From Alphaproteobacteria bacterium (GTDB taxonomy: Bacteria > Pseudomonadota > Alphaproteobacteria > Rhizobiales > Aestuariivirgaceae): a DNA stretch of 15,009 nt. The notes under the pieces are model-generated. The model had not been told where the DNA came from, made no database searches, and saw only the letters and a list, made by a program, of their open reading frames with translations. A program made the position numbers and the translations under genes. Location: positions 1 through 15,009 of the forward strand of contig JAGRLX010000195.1 in the NCBI GenBank assembly GCA_020441605.1, given 5' to 3'. Shown one piece after another: positions 6,974 to 13,956 of this stretch; the first letter of the stretch is position 1; each line of letters begins with the position of its first letter.

Positions 6974-7575
6974 ACGACATCATCCGCCGAGTGATCGAGT
7001 CCCACGGCGCATTCCGGTTGGTGCTCGCCATTCCCGGAATCATCATCCTGTCGCGCTACGCACTGTCGGGCGGCGGGCTCGGTCAGGTGATCGAGGCCTC
7101 CGGCGAATGGGCGGTTCGCATGCTCATCATAACGCTTGCGGTCACGCCCATCCGCATGATGTTCCGCCATCGGCACTGGCCCATGTGGCTGTTCAAGCGG
7201 CGGCGGGAGCTCGGAGTTGCGGCCTTCCTCTATGCCATGCTGCACATGGCGGCCTATGTGCTGCGTCAATCGAGTCCTGCTGTGCTGCTCTATGATGCCA
7301 TGTATGCGGAATACTTGCTGGGCTGGATTGCGCTGACCACCATGTTTCTGCCGTTCGTGTTCAGCAATGACGTGTCCCTGCGTCTCATGGGGCCCTGGTG
7401 GAAGATGATCCAGCGCCTTGTCTATGTTTCCGCGGTCGCCGCCTTCCTGCACTGGATCTGGATCAAACGCGACGATCTCCCGGCCTACATCCATTTCGGG
7501 CCATTGGTTGCGCTCGAGCTCTATCGGCTGTGGTTCGAATTCACCCGGCCGAGCCGCCGGCATCGCGGAGAATGA
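6970..7575 (+). CDS. MsrQ/YedZ-like ferric-reductase-type heme membrane protein
   Basis: This 201-residue integral membrane protein has about five to six hydrophobic segments, near residues 16-32, 50-65, 80-97, 115-132, 150-165 and possibly 172-187. The segment layout and the WWKMIQRLVY motif (143-152) resemble the ferric-reductase-like transmembrane domain of MsrQ, which binds b-type heme and passes quinol electrons to the periplasmic methionine-sulfoxide reductase MsrP. Likely heme ligands are His92 (AMLHMAAY) and His161 (FLHWIW). No MsrP/YedY gene is nearby. Its ATG overlaps the stop of the preceding FAD dehydrogenase gene (6970-6973), and its 3' end overlaps the convergent GMC gene by 35 bp. 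Operon position suggests it serves the upstream dehydrogenase, but that is inference. Confidence 0.8.
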   Translation: MNDIIRRVIESHGAFRLVLAIPGIIILSRYALSGGGLGQVIEASGEWAVRMLIITLAVTPIRMMFRHRHWPMWLFKRRRELGVAAFLYAMLHMAAYVLRQSSPAVLLYDAMYAEYLLGWIALTTMFLPFVFSNDVSLRLMGPWWKMIQRLVYVSAVAAFLHWIWIKRDDLPAYIHFGPLVALELYRLWFEFTRPSRRHRGE

Positions 7576-9163
7576 TCTCCGCACCCTTCCATCCCACCAT
7601 GATCGAGGGCGCATTGGTGTTGCCGGCGATCAGGTTGGGGAAGACCGATGCGTCGCACACCCGCAGGCCGCCAACGCCATGTACGCGCAGGTCGGGGCCA
7701 GCCACCGACGAAACCGGGTCAGGCCCCATACGGCAGGTGCAGGAGTGATGATACACGGTGCCGCTGCGCTGGCGGAAGTCGTCGATGAGGTCTGCGTCGT
7801 CGCGCACCTGGGGGCCTGGCCGCAATTCCTCGGCCATCAGGCTTCTCAGGGGCTCGTTAGCGGCGATTTCGCGGAGGTACTTCACGGCCGCCAGCATCTC
7901 GGCCACGTCTTTCTCCGTGCCATAGGCGTTGAAACTGATCTGTGGATGGGTGAACGGATCAGGCGAGGCAATCTTTACCTCGCCGGTCGATGTCGGCCGA
8001 CAATTGGACAGGCCCAGCGACATCCCGCTGAAGGGATCGGGGGTCAATAGCGGTCGCTCACCTTCCTTTGGGATCAACGTGGAAAAAGCCTGCATATAGA
8101 GTTGCATGTTGGGCCGCGGCTGGGAGGGATCGCTCTTGAAGAACCCCCCGCCCTGGTTGACGCTGAGAGACAGCGGGCCGCGCCGGGTAAGAATATACTG
8201 GAGTCCCACTTTCAGCTTGCCCCACCAGGGCCGCAGCGCATCGTTCAATGTCGGCACCGTCATCCGCCAGGTGTAGTTGATGCCATGGTGATCCTGCATG
8301 CGCGCGCCGACGTTGGCGTTCTCGGCGACAATGGGAAGGCCGATGGATTGCAGCAGCGCGCCCGGCCCGATGCCTGACAACTGCAAGATCTGCGGCGAAT
8401 TGATCGCACCGCCCGCGAGGATAATCTCGCCGGCCCGGACAAGTTGCATCGCTCCATGGTACCGGTATTCAACGCCCACGGCCCGCCGGCCTTCGAACAG
8501 CACGCGAGTCACGTGGGCATGGGTCTCGACCTTGAGGTTTTTCCGCCTCATGGCCGGACGCAGAAAGGCCCGGGCTGCGGACATCCGCCGGCCGCCCCTG
8601 GTGGTAAGCTGGTAAAAGCCCACGCCCTCTTGCACCGCGCCGTTGAAGTCGGGGTTGTAGCGGAGCCCGGTCGCCTCGGTGGCGGCCACGAACGGCTGAC
8701 ACAACGGATGGGCGTCATCCCCAATGTCGCTTATGGTGAGCGGCCCACTGAGACCGCGAAAGGCCGGATCGCCTGCGGCGTAGCCTTCGATTGCCTTATA
8801 GGCGGGCAGCACGTCGTCCCAGCCCCAACCGGGATTGCCTGCCCTTTTCCAGTCCTCATAATCCTCGCGATGGCCGCGGATATAGACCATGGCATTGATG
8901 GAGGACGAACCACCAAGAATTTTGCCGCGCGGATAATAGTCGCGCTGGCCGTTGAGTCCAGGATCGGCCTCGGCCTGGTACATCCAATTGACGTCGGGAT
9001 CGTAGAAGGTTTTGCCGTAGCCCAGGGGCATCTGAACGAAAAAGCGCATGTCGGTGCCACCCGCTTCCAGCAGCAGCACCTTGAAGCGGCCGCTGGCTGA
9101 CAGCCGTTCGGCCAGCACACAGCCGGCCGAGCCGGCGCCGACGATGACGAAGTCGAAAGTCAC
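7541..9163 (-). CDS. GMC-family FAD-dependent oxidoreductase (choline/alcohol dehydrogenase-like)
   Basis: This 540-residue protein shows the GMC pattern: the GAGSAG dinucleotide loop at 9-14 with Glu33 after strand 2, PRGKILGGSSSINAMVY (78-94, GMC signature 1), GGAINSPQILQLSGIG (251-266, signature 2), a catalytic histidine at HHSCTCRMG (His472/His473) and the partner Asn in NTNAPSIM (515-522). Length and motifs fit the choline dehydrogenase, polyethylene-glycol dehydrogenase and AlkJ group, which oxidises alcohols to aldehydes with FAD. The exact alcohol is unknown. The start is a GTG at 9163-9161, right before the TFDFVIVGAG strand; a nearby ATG (9176) is in another frame. No strong ribosome site precedes it. 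It diverges from the enolase-family gene across a 167-bp spacer and converges with the MsrQ-like gene. Confidence 0.9.
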   Translation of the reverse strand: MTFDFVIVGAGSAGCVLAERLSASGRFKVLLLEAGGTDMRFFVQMPLGYGKTFYDPDVNWMYQAEADPGLNGQRDYYPRGKILGGSSSINAMVYIRGHREDYEDWKRAGNPGWGWDDVLPAYKAIEGYAAGDPAFRGLSGPLTISDIGDDAHPLCQPFVAATEATGLRYNPDFNGAVQEGVGFYQLTTRGGRRMSAARAFLRPAMRRKNLKVETHAHVTRVLFEGRRAVGVEYRYHGAMQLVRAGEIILAGGAINSPQILQLSGIGPGALLQSIGLPIVAENANVGARMQDHHGINYTWRMTVPTLNDALRPWWGKLKVGLQYILTRRGPLSLSVNQGGGFFKSDPSQPRPNMQLYMQAFSTLIPKEGERPLLTPDPFSGMSLGLSNCRPTSTGEVKIASPDPFTHPQISFNAYGTEKDVAEMLAAVKYLREIAANEPLRSLMAEELRPGPQVRDDADLIDDFRQRSGTVYHHSCTCRMGPDPVSSVAGPDLRVHGVGGLRVCDASVFPNLIAGNTNAPSIMVGWKGAEIILRDAGGSAG

Positions 9164-9330
9164 GATGATGATCCATGCGACAGGAGACGAATATTCACCA
9201 TTTGCTCCAGCAGAGTCTGCAAGACAAGCGCACTTGCTTCACCGCCGGTTAGAAAATTTCATCCTGACTGGGCCTTGCAAGTCGGCCCGACTTCGCGCAA
9301 TCGCCAACGTAGTTTCGGGAGGCAACATTC
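9164..9330. promoter_or_regulatory. Divergent promoter region between GMC and enolase-family genes
   Basis: This 167-bp spacer must hold the promoters for both divergent genes. No confident -35/-10 pair was found on either strand. It contains a perfect 15-bp dyad at 9279-9293 (AAGTCGG C CCGACTT) and the GGGAGG ribosome-binding site at 9317-9322 for the 9331 gene, with an 8-nt gap. The arrangement suggests shared control of the two genes by a regulator encoded outside the window. Confidence 0.55.
9279..9293. promoter_or_regulatory. Perfect inverted repeat, candidate operator
   Basis: AAGTCGG and CCGACTT flank a single C. A one-base centre makes an RNA hairpin unlikely and a dimeric regulator site more plausible. 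The centre lies 45 bp before the enolase-family ATG and about 120 bp before the GMC start, a normal operator distance for the former. No regulator gene is in view. Confidence 0.4.
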
Positions 9331-10533
9331 ATGAAAGTCAAGGACCTCAAGGTATTCATCGTCGGCAATCCGCCGCCGTCCTGGGGCGGCCGGTATTTCA
9401 TCTTCGTGAAGCTCACCACCGACAACGGCATCAGCGGCATCGGCGAGTGCTATTGCGATACCTTTGGGCCCAAGGCCATGACCGCGATGATCGAGGACAC
9501 ATTCGGCCGTTACGTCGAGGGCATGGACCCCTTCCACCTGGAAACCCTCTGGCGCAAGGTCTATGGTTCCGGCTTTACGCTCCGGCCCGACATTTCGCTG
9601 ATGGGCGTGCTCTCGGGGATCGAGATCGCGCTGTGGGACATACAGGGCAAGGCCCTCGGTAAACCGGTCTATGAGCTGCTCGGCGGGCGGGTGCACGCGC
9701 GGTTGCGCTCCTATACCTACATTTATCCGGATGCTTCCAAGGGCCAGGACTCCGGCATCTTCTGGAATGCCGAACAGTCGGCCGAACAAGCGGCGGCCTA
9801 TGTGAAACAGGGCTTCACCGCGGTCAAGTTCGACCCTGCGGCCCCCTATTCCGTCTTCGATCCGCGCCAGCCTTCACTCGAGTCGATCGAGCTCTGTGTG
9901 AAGTTCTGCAAGCTGATCCGCGAGGCGGTGGGCACCAAGGCGGATCTGCTGTTCGGGACCCATGGCCAGTTCACGGCATCCGGCGCCATCCGTTTCGCCC
10001 GCAAGATCGAGCCCTTCGATCCCCTGTGGTTCGAAGAGCCCACACCACCCGAAAAGCCCGAAGAGATGGCATTGGTGGCGCGCGGCACATCGATCCCGGT
10101 GGCCACCGGCGAGCGACTCACCACCAAGTATGAGTTCGCCCGTGTACTCGAATGCCGTGCCGCTTCCATCCTGCAGATGGCGCTCGGACGGGTCGGCGGC
10201 ATCATGGAGGCTAAGAAGATCGCAGGCATGGCCGAGGCCTATTACGCCCAGATCGCGCCCCACCTCTACGCCGGGCCTGTCGAGGGTGCGGCCAATATTC
10301 ACTTCGCAGCATCGCTGCCAAATTTCCTCATCCTCGAGTCGATTGAACAATGGGGCGGTTTTCACTCGCAAATCTTGAAGAAGCCGATCCGGTGGGAGGA
10401 AGGTTACGTCATCCCGCCGACCGAGCCTGGCCTCGGCATCGAACTCGACGAGGTGGTGGCGGAAGCCCATCCCTACACCGGCAACAACCTGCATCTCGAA
10501 ATGACCAACCGGCCGCTTCGCAAGGAAGAATAA
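9331..10533 (+). CDS. Enolase-superfamily (mandelate racemase/muconate lactonizing enzyme) protein
   Basis: This 400-residue protein has the N-terminal capping domain (about 1-120, with FIFVKLTTDNGISGIGE) and then the TIM-barrel domain of the mandelate racemase group. Visible active-site positions are KFD at 166-168, GTHGQ at 209-213, WFEEP at 233-237 (Glu ligand), ATGERL at 258-263 (Glu261), the LQMALGRVGG strand at 281-290 and His311 in APHLY. Relatives dehydrate or racemise sugar acids through an Mg2+-stabilised enolate. Two positions are non-canonical: Gly209 where the first Asp ligand is normal, and Ala284 where the Asp of the His-Asp dyad is normal. A good ribosome site (GGGAGG) supports the ATG. 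A beta-hydroxyacid dehydrogenase follows 4 nt downstream, suggesting a joint acid-degradation pathway. Confidence 0.85.
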   Translation: MKVKDLKVFIVGNPPPSWGGRYFIFVKLTTDNGISGIGECYCDTFGPKAMTAMIEDTFGRYVEGMDPFHLETLWRKVYGSGFTLRPDISLMGVLSGIEIALWDIQGKALGKPVYELLGGRVHARLRSYTYIYPDASKGQDSGIFWNAEQSAEQAAAYVKQGFTAVKFDPAAPYSVFDPRQPSLESIELCVKFCKLIREAVGTKADLLFGTHGQFTASGAIRFARKIEPFDPLWFEEPTPPEKPEEMALVARGTSIPVATGERLTTKYEFARVLECRAASILQMALGRVGGIMEAKKIAGMAEAYYAQIAPHLYAGPVEGAANIHFAASLPNFLILESIEQWGGFHSQILKKPIRWEEGYVIPPTEPGLGIELDEVVAEAHPYTGNNLHLEMTNRPLRKEE

Positions 10534-10537
10534 TATT

Positions 10538-11437
10538 ATGCACTACGGTTACATCGGTCTCGGCAACCTCGGAGGCCACCTCGCCATGAGCCTTGTCCGG
10601 AAGGGTTACAAGGTCACGGTCTTCGATCTCGACCAGTCCCTCGCCAAGCGCCATGTCGCGGCAGGCGCGTCCTGGGCCGCTTCGCCCGCGGAACTTGCGC
10701 GCCAGGTGGATCATATCTTCACCTGCCTGCCCTCCCCGGCCGTATCCGGGAAGGTTCTGGAGCAGATCCTCGAAGGTCTGAAGCCGGGCGCTACCTGGAT
10801 CGAGAATTCCACCAACGGCCGTGACGAGATGAAGCGGCTGGCGGCATTGGCGGAAGCGAAGGGCGTAAAAGTCCTGGAAGCGCCGGTCACGGGTGGCGTT
10901 CATCTGGCGGCACGCGGCGAAATCACCGTGTTGGTGGGGGGCGACAAGGAGCTCTTCGAACTGCATCGTCCAGCGCTTGAAACCATCGGCAAGAAGATCT
11001 TTCACATGGGGCCCATTGGCGCGGCGGCGGTGATCAAGGTCATCACCAACATGCTGGCCTTCATCCATCTGGTGGCTGATGCCGAGGCGCTCATGCTCGC
11101 GAAGCGTGGCGGGCTCGACCTGGCTCAGGCCTGGCATGCCATCACCGCCTCGTCGGGCACCAGCTTCGTCCATGAAACCGAGGGCCAGCTCATCCTCAAT
11201 GGCAGCTACGATATCGCATTTACCATGGATCTGGCGCTGAAGGACCTCGGCTTCGCCATGACCTTCGGCAAGGAATTCGGCGTGCCGCTCGATCTCGCCT
11301 CGATGACCAACCAGACCTTCATGAAAGGCAAGGCGGCCTATGGCGGAACGGCGCAATCGACCCAGATCGCCAAGCTGCTCGAGGATCTGCTCGATACTGA
11401 CCTGCGCGCCGAGGGCTTCCCGGCAAGGCTGGAATAA
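10538..11437 (+). CDS. 3-hydroxyisobutyrate dehydrogenase-family NAD(P)-dependent oxidoreductase
   Basis: This 299-residue protein is a beta-hydroxyacid dehydrogenase. It shows the cofactor loop GLGNLG at 7-12, Asp30 at the end of strand 2 (favouring NAD over NADP), CLPSP at 63-67, the substrate-binding APVTGGVHLAARGE (115-128) and the catalytic Lys167 with Asn171 in VIKVITNML. Family members include 3-hydroxyisobutyrate dehydrogenase, tartronate semialdehyde reductase and relatives. The start follows the enolase-family stop by 4 nt, with AAGGAAG (10522-10528) inside that gene's last codons as ribosome site, so the two are cotranscribed. It may process the product of the neighbouring enzyme; the actual substrate is unknown. 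It converges with the amidase gene with only 16 bp between the stops and no room for a separate terminator. Confidence 0.9.
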   Translation: MHYGYIGLGNLGGHLAMSLVRKGYKVTVFDLDQSLAKRHVAAGASWAASPAELARQVDHIFTCLPSPAVSGKVLEQILEGLKPGATWIENSTNGRDEMKRLAALAEAKGVKVLEAPVTGGVHLAARGEITVLVGGDKELFELHRPALETIGKKIFHMGPIGAAAVIKVITNMLAFIHLVADAEALMLAKRGGLDLAQAWHAITASSGTSFVHETEGQLILNGSYDIAFTMDLALKDLGFAMTFGKEFGVPLDLASMTNQTFMKGKAAYGGTAQSTQIAKLLEDLLDTDLRAEGFPARLE

Positions 11438-11453
11438 CCCCAGTGCGTCGCGA

Positions 11454-12935
11454 TCAGTCCAGGGGACGGCCCGCACAGGCCGAATAACTGTCCACCCACG
11501 GACGAATGCGCTCGAAGGCCGCACTCGCGGCCAGCACATCGGCATCGGCGTAGCGACGGCCTATGATCTGCATACCAACTGGCAGGCCACCCGTTAATCC
11601 AGCAGGTATGGAGGCGGCAGGATGGCCGGTAAAATTCACCGGATACGTGAGACACCAGCCGATCAGCGGATCGACGTATTCACCATTGACCCGGGAAGGC
11701 CCGACCGTGTTGCCGTCGCTGCGGTTTTCGACCGGCATTGCTGCAAGGGTCGGCGTGATGATCAGATCATAATTCGCGAACACGCCTTCGATCGCGTCGT
11801 AGACTTCGCTGCGGATGGCTTGGTCGCGCGCGATGTCGAGAATTGTCATGGTGCGGCCAATGTCGATCCACCGCAGGTACTCGGGCGGGAAGTCGTCTCG
11901 GTGATCGGCCATGAGGTCCAGACCACCGGCCTTCACCGCTTCCAGGGCGCCCAGGTTGAGGGGCATCATCAGACGGGACCAGGCATCGCTTAGTTCGTGT
12001 TGGGAACGGTTCAGTCCAAGGGTCACGGTCTCGACCCGGGCGCCGGCCTCGGTGAAGGCGCCGACCGCCTGTTCGACCACGGCGGCAATCGCCGGTTCGA
12101 CAGGGAAGACATCGAAGTTTGGATTGTATGCAATGCGCATGCCCTGAATCGGACGGCGCAGGGCCGGGACGAAATCGATCCGCTCGTCGAGGCTGAAGGG
12201 ATCGCGCGGATCATGCCCCGAGAGCACCGTCAGGGCGGCCGCGGCATCCTCCACGGTGCGGGTGATGGGGCCCTCGAAGACGAATGGCAGGTTCCCGGCG
12301 AAGGCATTGGGACGGATCACCACCGGCACCCGTCCGAACGAAGCCTTGTAGCCATAGACACCGCACCAGGCCGCCGGAATGCGGATCGAGCCGCCAGCAT
12401 CGGTGCCCTCGGCCACGGGTAACAGGCCGTCGGCCACTGCCGCCGCACTTCCACCCGATGAGCCGCCGGCATTGCGGCTGCCATCGAAGGGATTCCGGGT
12501 CGGGCCGAACAAATAGTTGTCGCAGGTGCCGCGCAGTCCCATGACCGGCGCATTGGTCTTGCCGACGAGGATTGCGCCGGCCTTCTCCATGCGTTCGGCA
12601 AAGGGACAGTACCACTGGGCAATATTGTCTTTGAGGGCGCGAACACCGCCAAAAGTTGCGGGCCAGCCGGGCTTGAAGTCGAAAAGATCCTTGATCGCCG
12701 CCGGCACGCCGTGGAACGCGCCCAGGGTTTCACCCTTCATCACGGCGTCTTCGGCGCGCCGCGCCGCCCGGCGCGCGCCCTCCCCATCGATGAAAATCAA
12801 GGCATTGAGGCTCGGATTGCGCGACTCGATCCGAGCCAGGGTTGCATCCATCACCTCAACTGGCGAAAGCCGGCGTTCACGAATGAGCCGCGCCAGAGTT
12901 GTTGCCGAAGTGTAAGCTAGATCATCCGGTCCCAT
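11454..12935 (-). CDS. Amidase-signature family amidohydrolase
   Basis: This 493-residue protein has the complete Ser-cisSer-Lys triad of the amidase signature family: Lys82 in AIKDLF, Ser159 in the GGSSGGSAAA motif (157-166) and nucleophile Ser183 in GTDAGGSIRIP (177-187). GEGARRAARRAE precedes the core, and the C-terminal half carries the usual PVNFTGHPAASIPAG substrate-pocket strand. The length is typical of family amidases such as aryl-amidases, 6-aminohexanoate-dimer hydrolase-like enzymes and GatA-like proteins. It is not a GatA, since gatB and gatC are absent and the neighbours are catabolic. The ATG at 12935 is preceded by AAGGGAA about 7 nt upstream. It likely frees ammonia or an amine from an amide in the cytoplasm; the substrate is unknown. 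Confidence 0.9.
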   Translation of the reverse strand: MGPDDLAYTSATTLARLIRERRLSPVEVMDATLARIESRNPSLNALIFIDGEGARRAARRAEDAVMKGETLGAFHGVPAAIKDLFDFKPGWPATFGGVRALKDNIAQWYCPFAERMEKAGAILVGKTNAPVMGLRGTCDNYLFGPTRNPFDGSRNAGGSSGGSAAAVADGLLPVAEGTDAGGSIRIPAAWCGVYGYKASFGRVPVVIRPNAFAGNLPFVFEGPITRTVEDAAAALTVLSGHDPRDPFSLDERIDFVPALRRPIQGMRIAYNPNFDVFPVEPAIAAVVEQAVGAFTEAGARVETVTLGLNRSQHELSDAWSRLMMPLNLGALEAVKAGGLDLMADHRDDFPPEYLRWIDIGRTMTILDIARDQAIRSEVYDAIEGVFANYDLIITPTLAAMPVENRSDGNTVGPSRVNGEYVDPLIGWCLTYPVNFTGHPAASIPAGLTGGLPVGMQIIGRRYADADVLAASAAFERIRPWVDSYSACAGRPLD

Positions 12936-12992
12936 CGTTATTTCCCTTCATTACCTGCCGCAAGACCGCTTGCAGCCATCCGGCCCAGTTCG

Positions 12993-13005
12993 ATCCTAGT
13001 AGGAT
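12993..13005. promoter_or_regulatory. Perfect 13-bp palindrome upstream of the amidase gene
   Basis: ATCCTA and TAGGAT flank a single G. The centre is about 64 bp upstream of the amidase ATG, within the expected promoter zone on the minus strand. The geometry (6-bp arms, 1-bp centre) suits a dimeric repressor or activator site rather than an RNA hairpin. It does not resemble the 9279-9293 dyad, so a different regulator is implied if it is functional. Confidence 0.35.
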
Positions 13006-13044
13006 GAAGCGCAATGTTCTGAACAGCATCCGCGGCGATAGAAC

Positions 13045-13077
13045 GGCCCCGGAGGTTGGGGGGAACCTCCCGGGGCC
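13045..13077. repeat. GC-rich hairpin element, copy 1
   Basis: The left arm GGCCCCGGAGGTT pairs with AACCTCCCGGGGCC around a GGGGGG loop, with one unpaired C in the right arm. No T tract follows on either strand, so it is not a standard intrinsic terminator. A nearly identical element lies about 315 bp to the right. The sense strand contains GGAGGT, a perfect anti-ribosome match, buried in the stem. Confidence 0.7.
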
Positions 13078-13262
13078 TCGGGTGCAAGAGTCATTCGAGA
13101 GTTGCGGTCGCCCGGGACCATATAGGGTTGTCACTCAAGCTGACAAACACTGCTCCGGCCTCCGAGCCTTATGCACCCTCCTTCGGCAACATCTTTGAGG
13201 GGGCAAGAAGAAGCTGTCCGAAGGTGAGCGAAAAGGGTAACGCACGATGCCATTGCGTCAAT

Positions 13263-13287
13263 TCAATTCTCCCGACAGGGGAATTGA
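13263..13287 (+). terminator. Bulged hairpin followed by CCTTTTA, weak terminator candidate
   Basis: TCAATTC plus CCC (13263-13273, with T13270 bulged) pairs with GGGGAATTGA (13278-13287) around a GACA loop, giving ten pairs. CCTTTTA follows on the plus strand. The stem is only moderately GC-rich and the T run is short, so it could be a weak terminator or a structural part of an unknown RNA. Confidence 0.3.
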
Positions 13288-13358
13288 CCTTTTAGGCCCA
13301 GTTATTTTCATCCTCAAAAGCGGTTTTGTAGCCCATCGTGGCCTGTCCAATAACTAAA

Positions 13359-13389
13359 GGCCCCGGAGGTAGAGGAACCTCGCGGGGCC
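13359..13389. repeat. GC-rich hairpin element, copy 2
   Basis: GGCCCCGGAGGT pairs with ACCTCGCGGGGCC around AGAGGA, again with one extra base in the right arm (G here, C in copy 1). The arms match copy 1 almost base for base, while the loop and flanks differ. On the minus strand the stem is followed by TTTAGTT, so it might act as a weak leftward terminator. Confidence 0.7.
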
Positions 13390-13766
13390 AATCCGTGCAC
13401 TTTGCCCTTCAACTTGGGCGATCAATTACCGCTTAAGGCGGCACCGTTTGCAGTCGCCAAATGCTAAACCTGCCATCGAAAGTGGCTTCAACGTCAGGCA
13501 ATGATCATTTGCGTCGGGGGCATCAGTTTTCGAGACCTCTCTCCATCTGATTGCGCCAATCATCACCCCGCATGTTCGGGAGGTCAAGTCACGCTTTGGG
13601 TCATCAGGACTCACCTTAATTGCCGCCGCCCCGAAGCAACACACGTCAACCACCACCCCCGGAAAATCGGATTGGGCCTCACGGGGAGCATGGCGTTGCA
13701 CGTCAATACAAAGTAAACTCCTCCTCGACTCATGGCTTACATAAAACCTCCCAAGCGTAAAAAACT

Positions 13767-13790
13767 GAGGCGGATCCCAGGATCCGCCTC
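13767..13790. terminator. Strong intrinsic terminator, best on the minus strand
   Basis: GAGGCGGATCC (13767-13777) and GGATCCGCCTC (13780-13790) are perfect inverted repeats; opening the inner pair gives a 10-bp stem with a CCAG tetraloop. On the minus strand the stem is followed after two bases by six Ts (complement of A13759-A13764). On the plus strand it is followed by TTCGTTTG. It should stop leftward transcription well and rightward transcription moderately. No gene on either strand obviously needs it. Confidence 0.8.
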
Positions 13791-13838
13791 TTCGTTTGAT
13801 ATCTCAAGGCGCGGACTTAACCCTGCTCTTCGGTACAT

Positions 13839-13867
13839 TTGACTTTTTCGCTGAAAATACTTATGTG
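13839..13867 (+). promoter_or_regulatory. Candidate promoter for the DEAD-box helicase gene
   Basis: TTGACT (13839-13844) and TATGTG (13862-13867) are spaced by 17 bp and match the sigma-70 consensus at 5/6 and 3/6 positions. Transcription would begin near 13874, leaving a leader of about 80 nt before the ATG at 13957. It lies just downstream of the terminator at 13767-13790, a sensible order for an independent unit. Confidence 0.4.
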
Positions 13868-13956
13868 CAGCGCAATTGAGGCGCCTGGGGTCCATGGCGA
13901 ATCTGCTCCCCGCGCCGATGAACACGTAATCGCCAGAATGGTACCACACCAAACAC

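Larger units (their letters stand above)
12936..13956. other. About 1 kb without a credible gene, rich in stem-loops
   Basis: This region between the divergent amidase and helicase genes is visibly less GC-rich than its neighbours. Open frames on both strands (for example 13426-13701 minus, GTG start, 91 codons; 13501-13716 plus, 71 codons) show no recognisable motif and no good ribosome site. It holds a 13-bp palindrome (12993-13005), two near-identical GC hairpins (13045-13077 and 13359-13389), a bulged hairpin (13263-13287), a strong terminator (13767-13790) and a candidate helicase promoter (13839-13867). The terminator implies at least one transcript that is not accounted for by the flanking genes. 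No tRNA-like T-arm was found. Confidence 0.6.

Noticed and set aside
13426..13701. 91-codon minus-strand frame in the gene-poor spacer
   Set aside because: GTG start, no evident ribosome site and no recognisable motif; a chance frame is as likely as a gene.
13501..13716. 71-codon plus-strand frame with an ATG start in the spacer
   Set aside because: Composition is unremarkable, no ribosome site is present, and it overlaps an equally open frame on the other strand.
12936..13956. tRNA, small structured RNA of a known class, or insertion-sequence remnant in the spacer
   Set aside because: No T-arm consensus, no riboswitch core that I recognise, and no transposase-like reading frame or terminal inverted repeats with target duplication.
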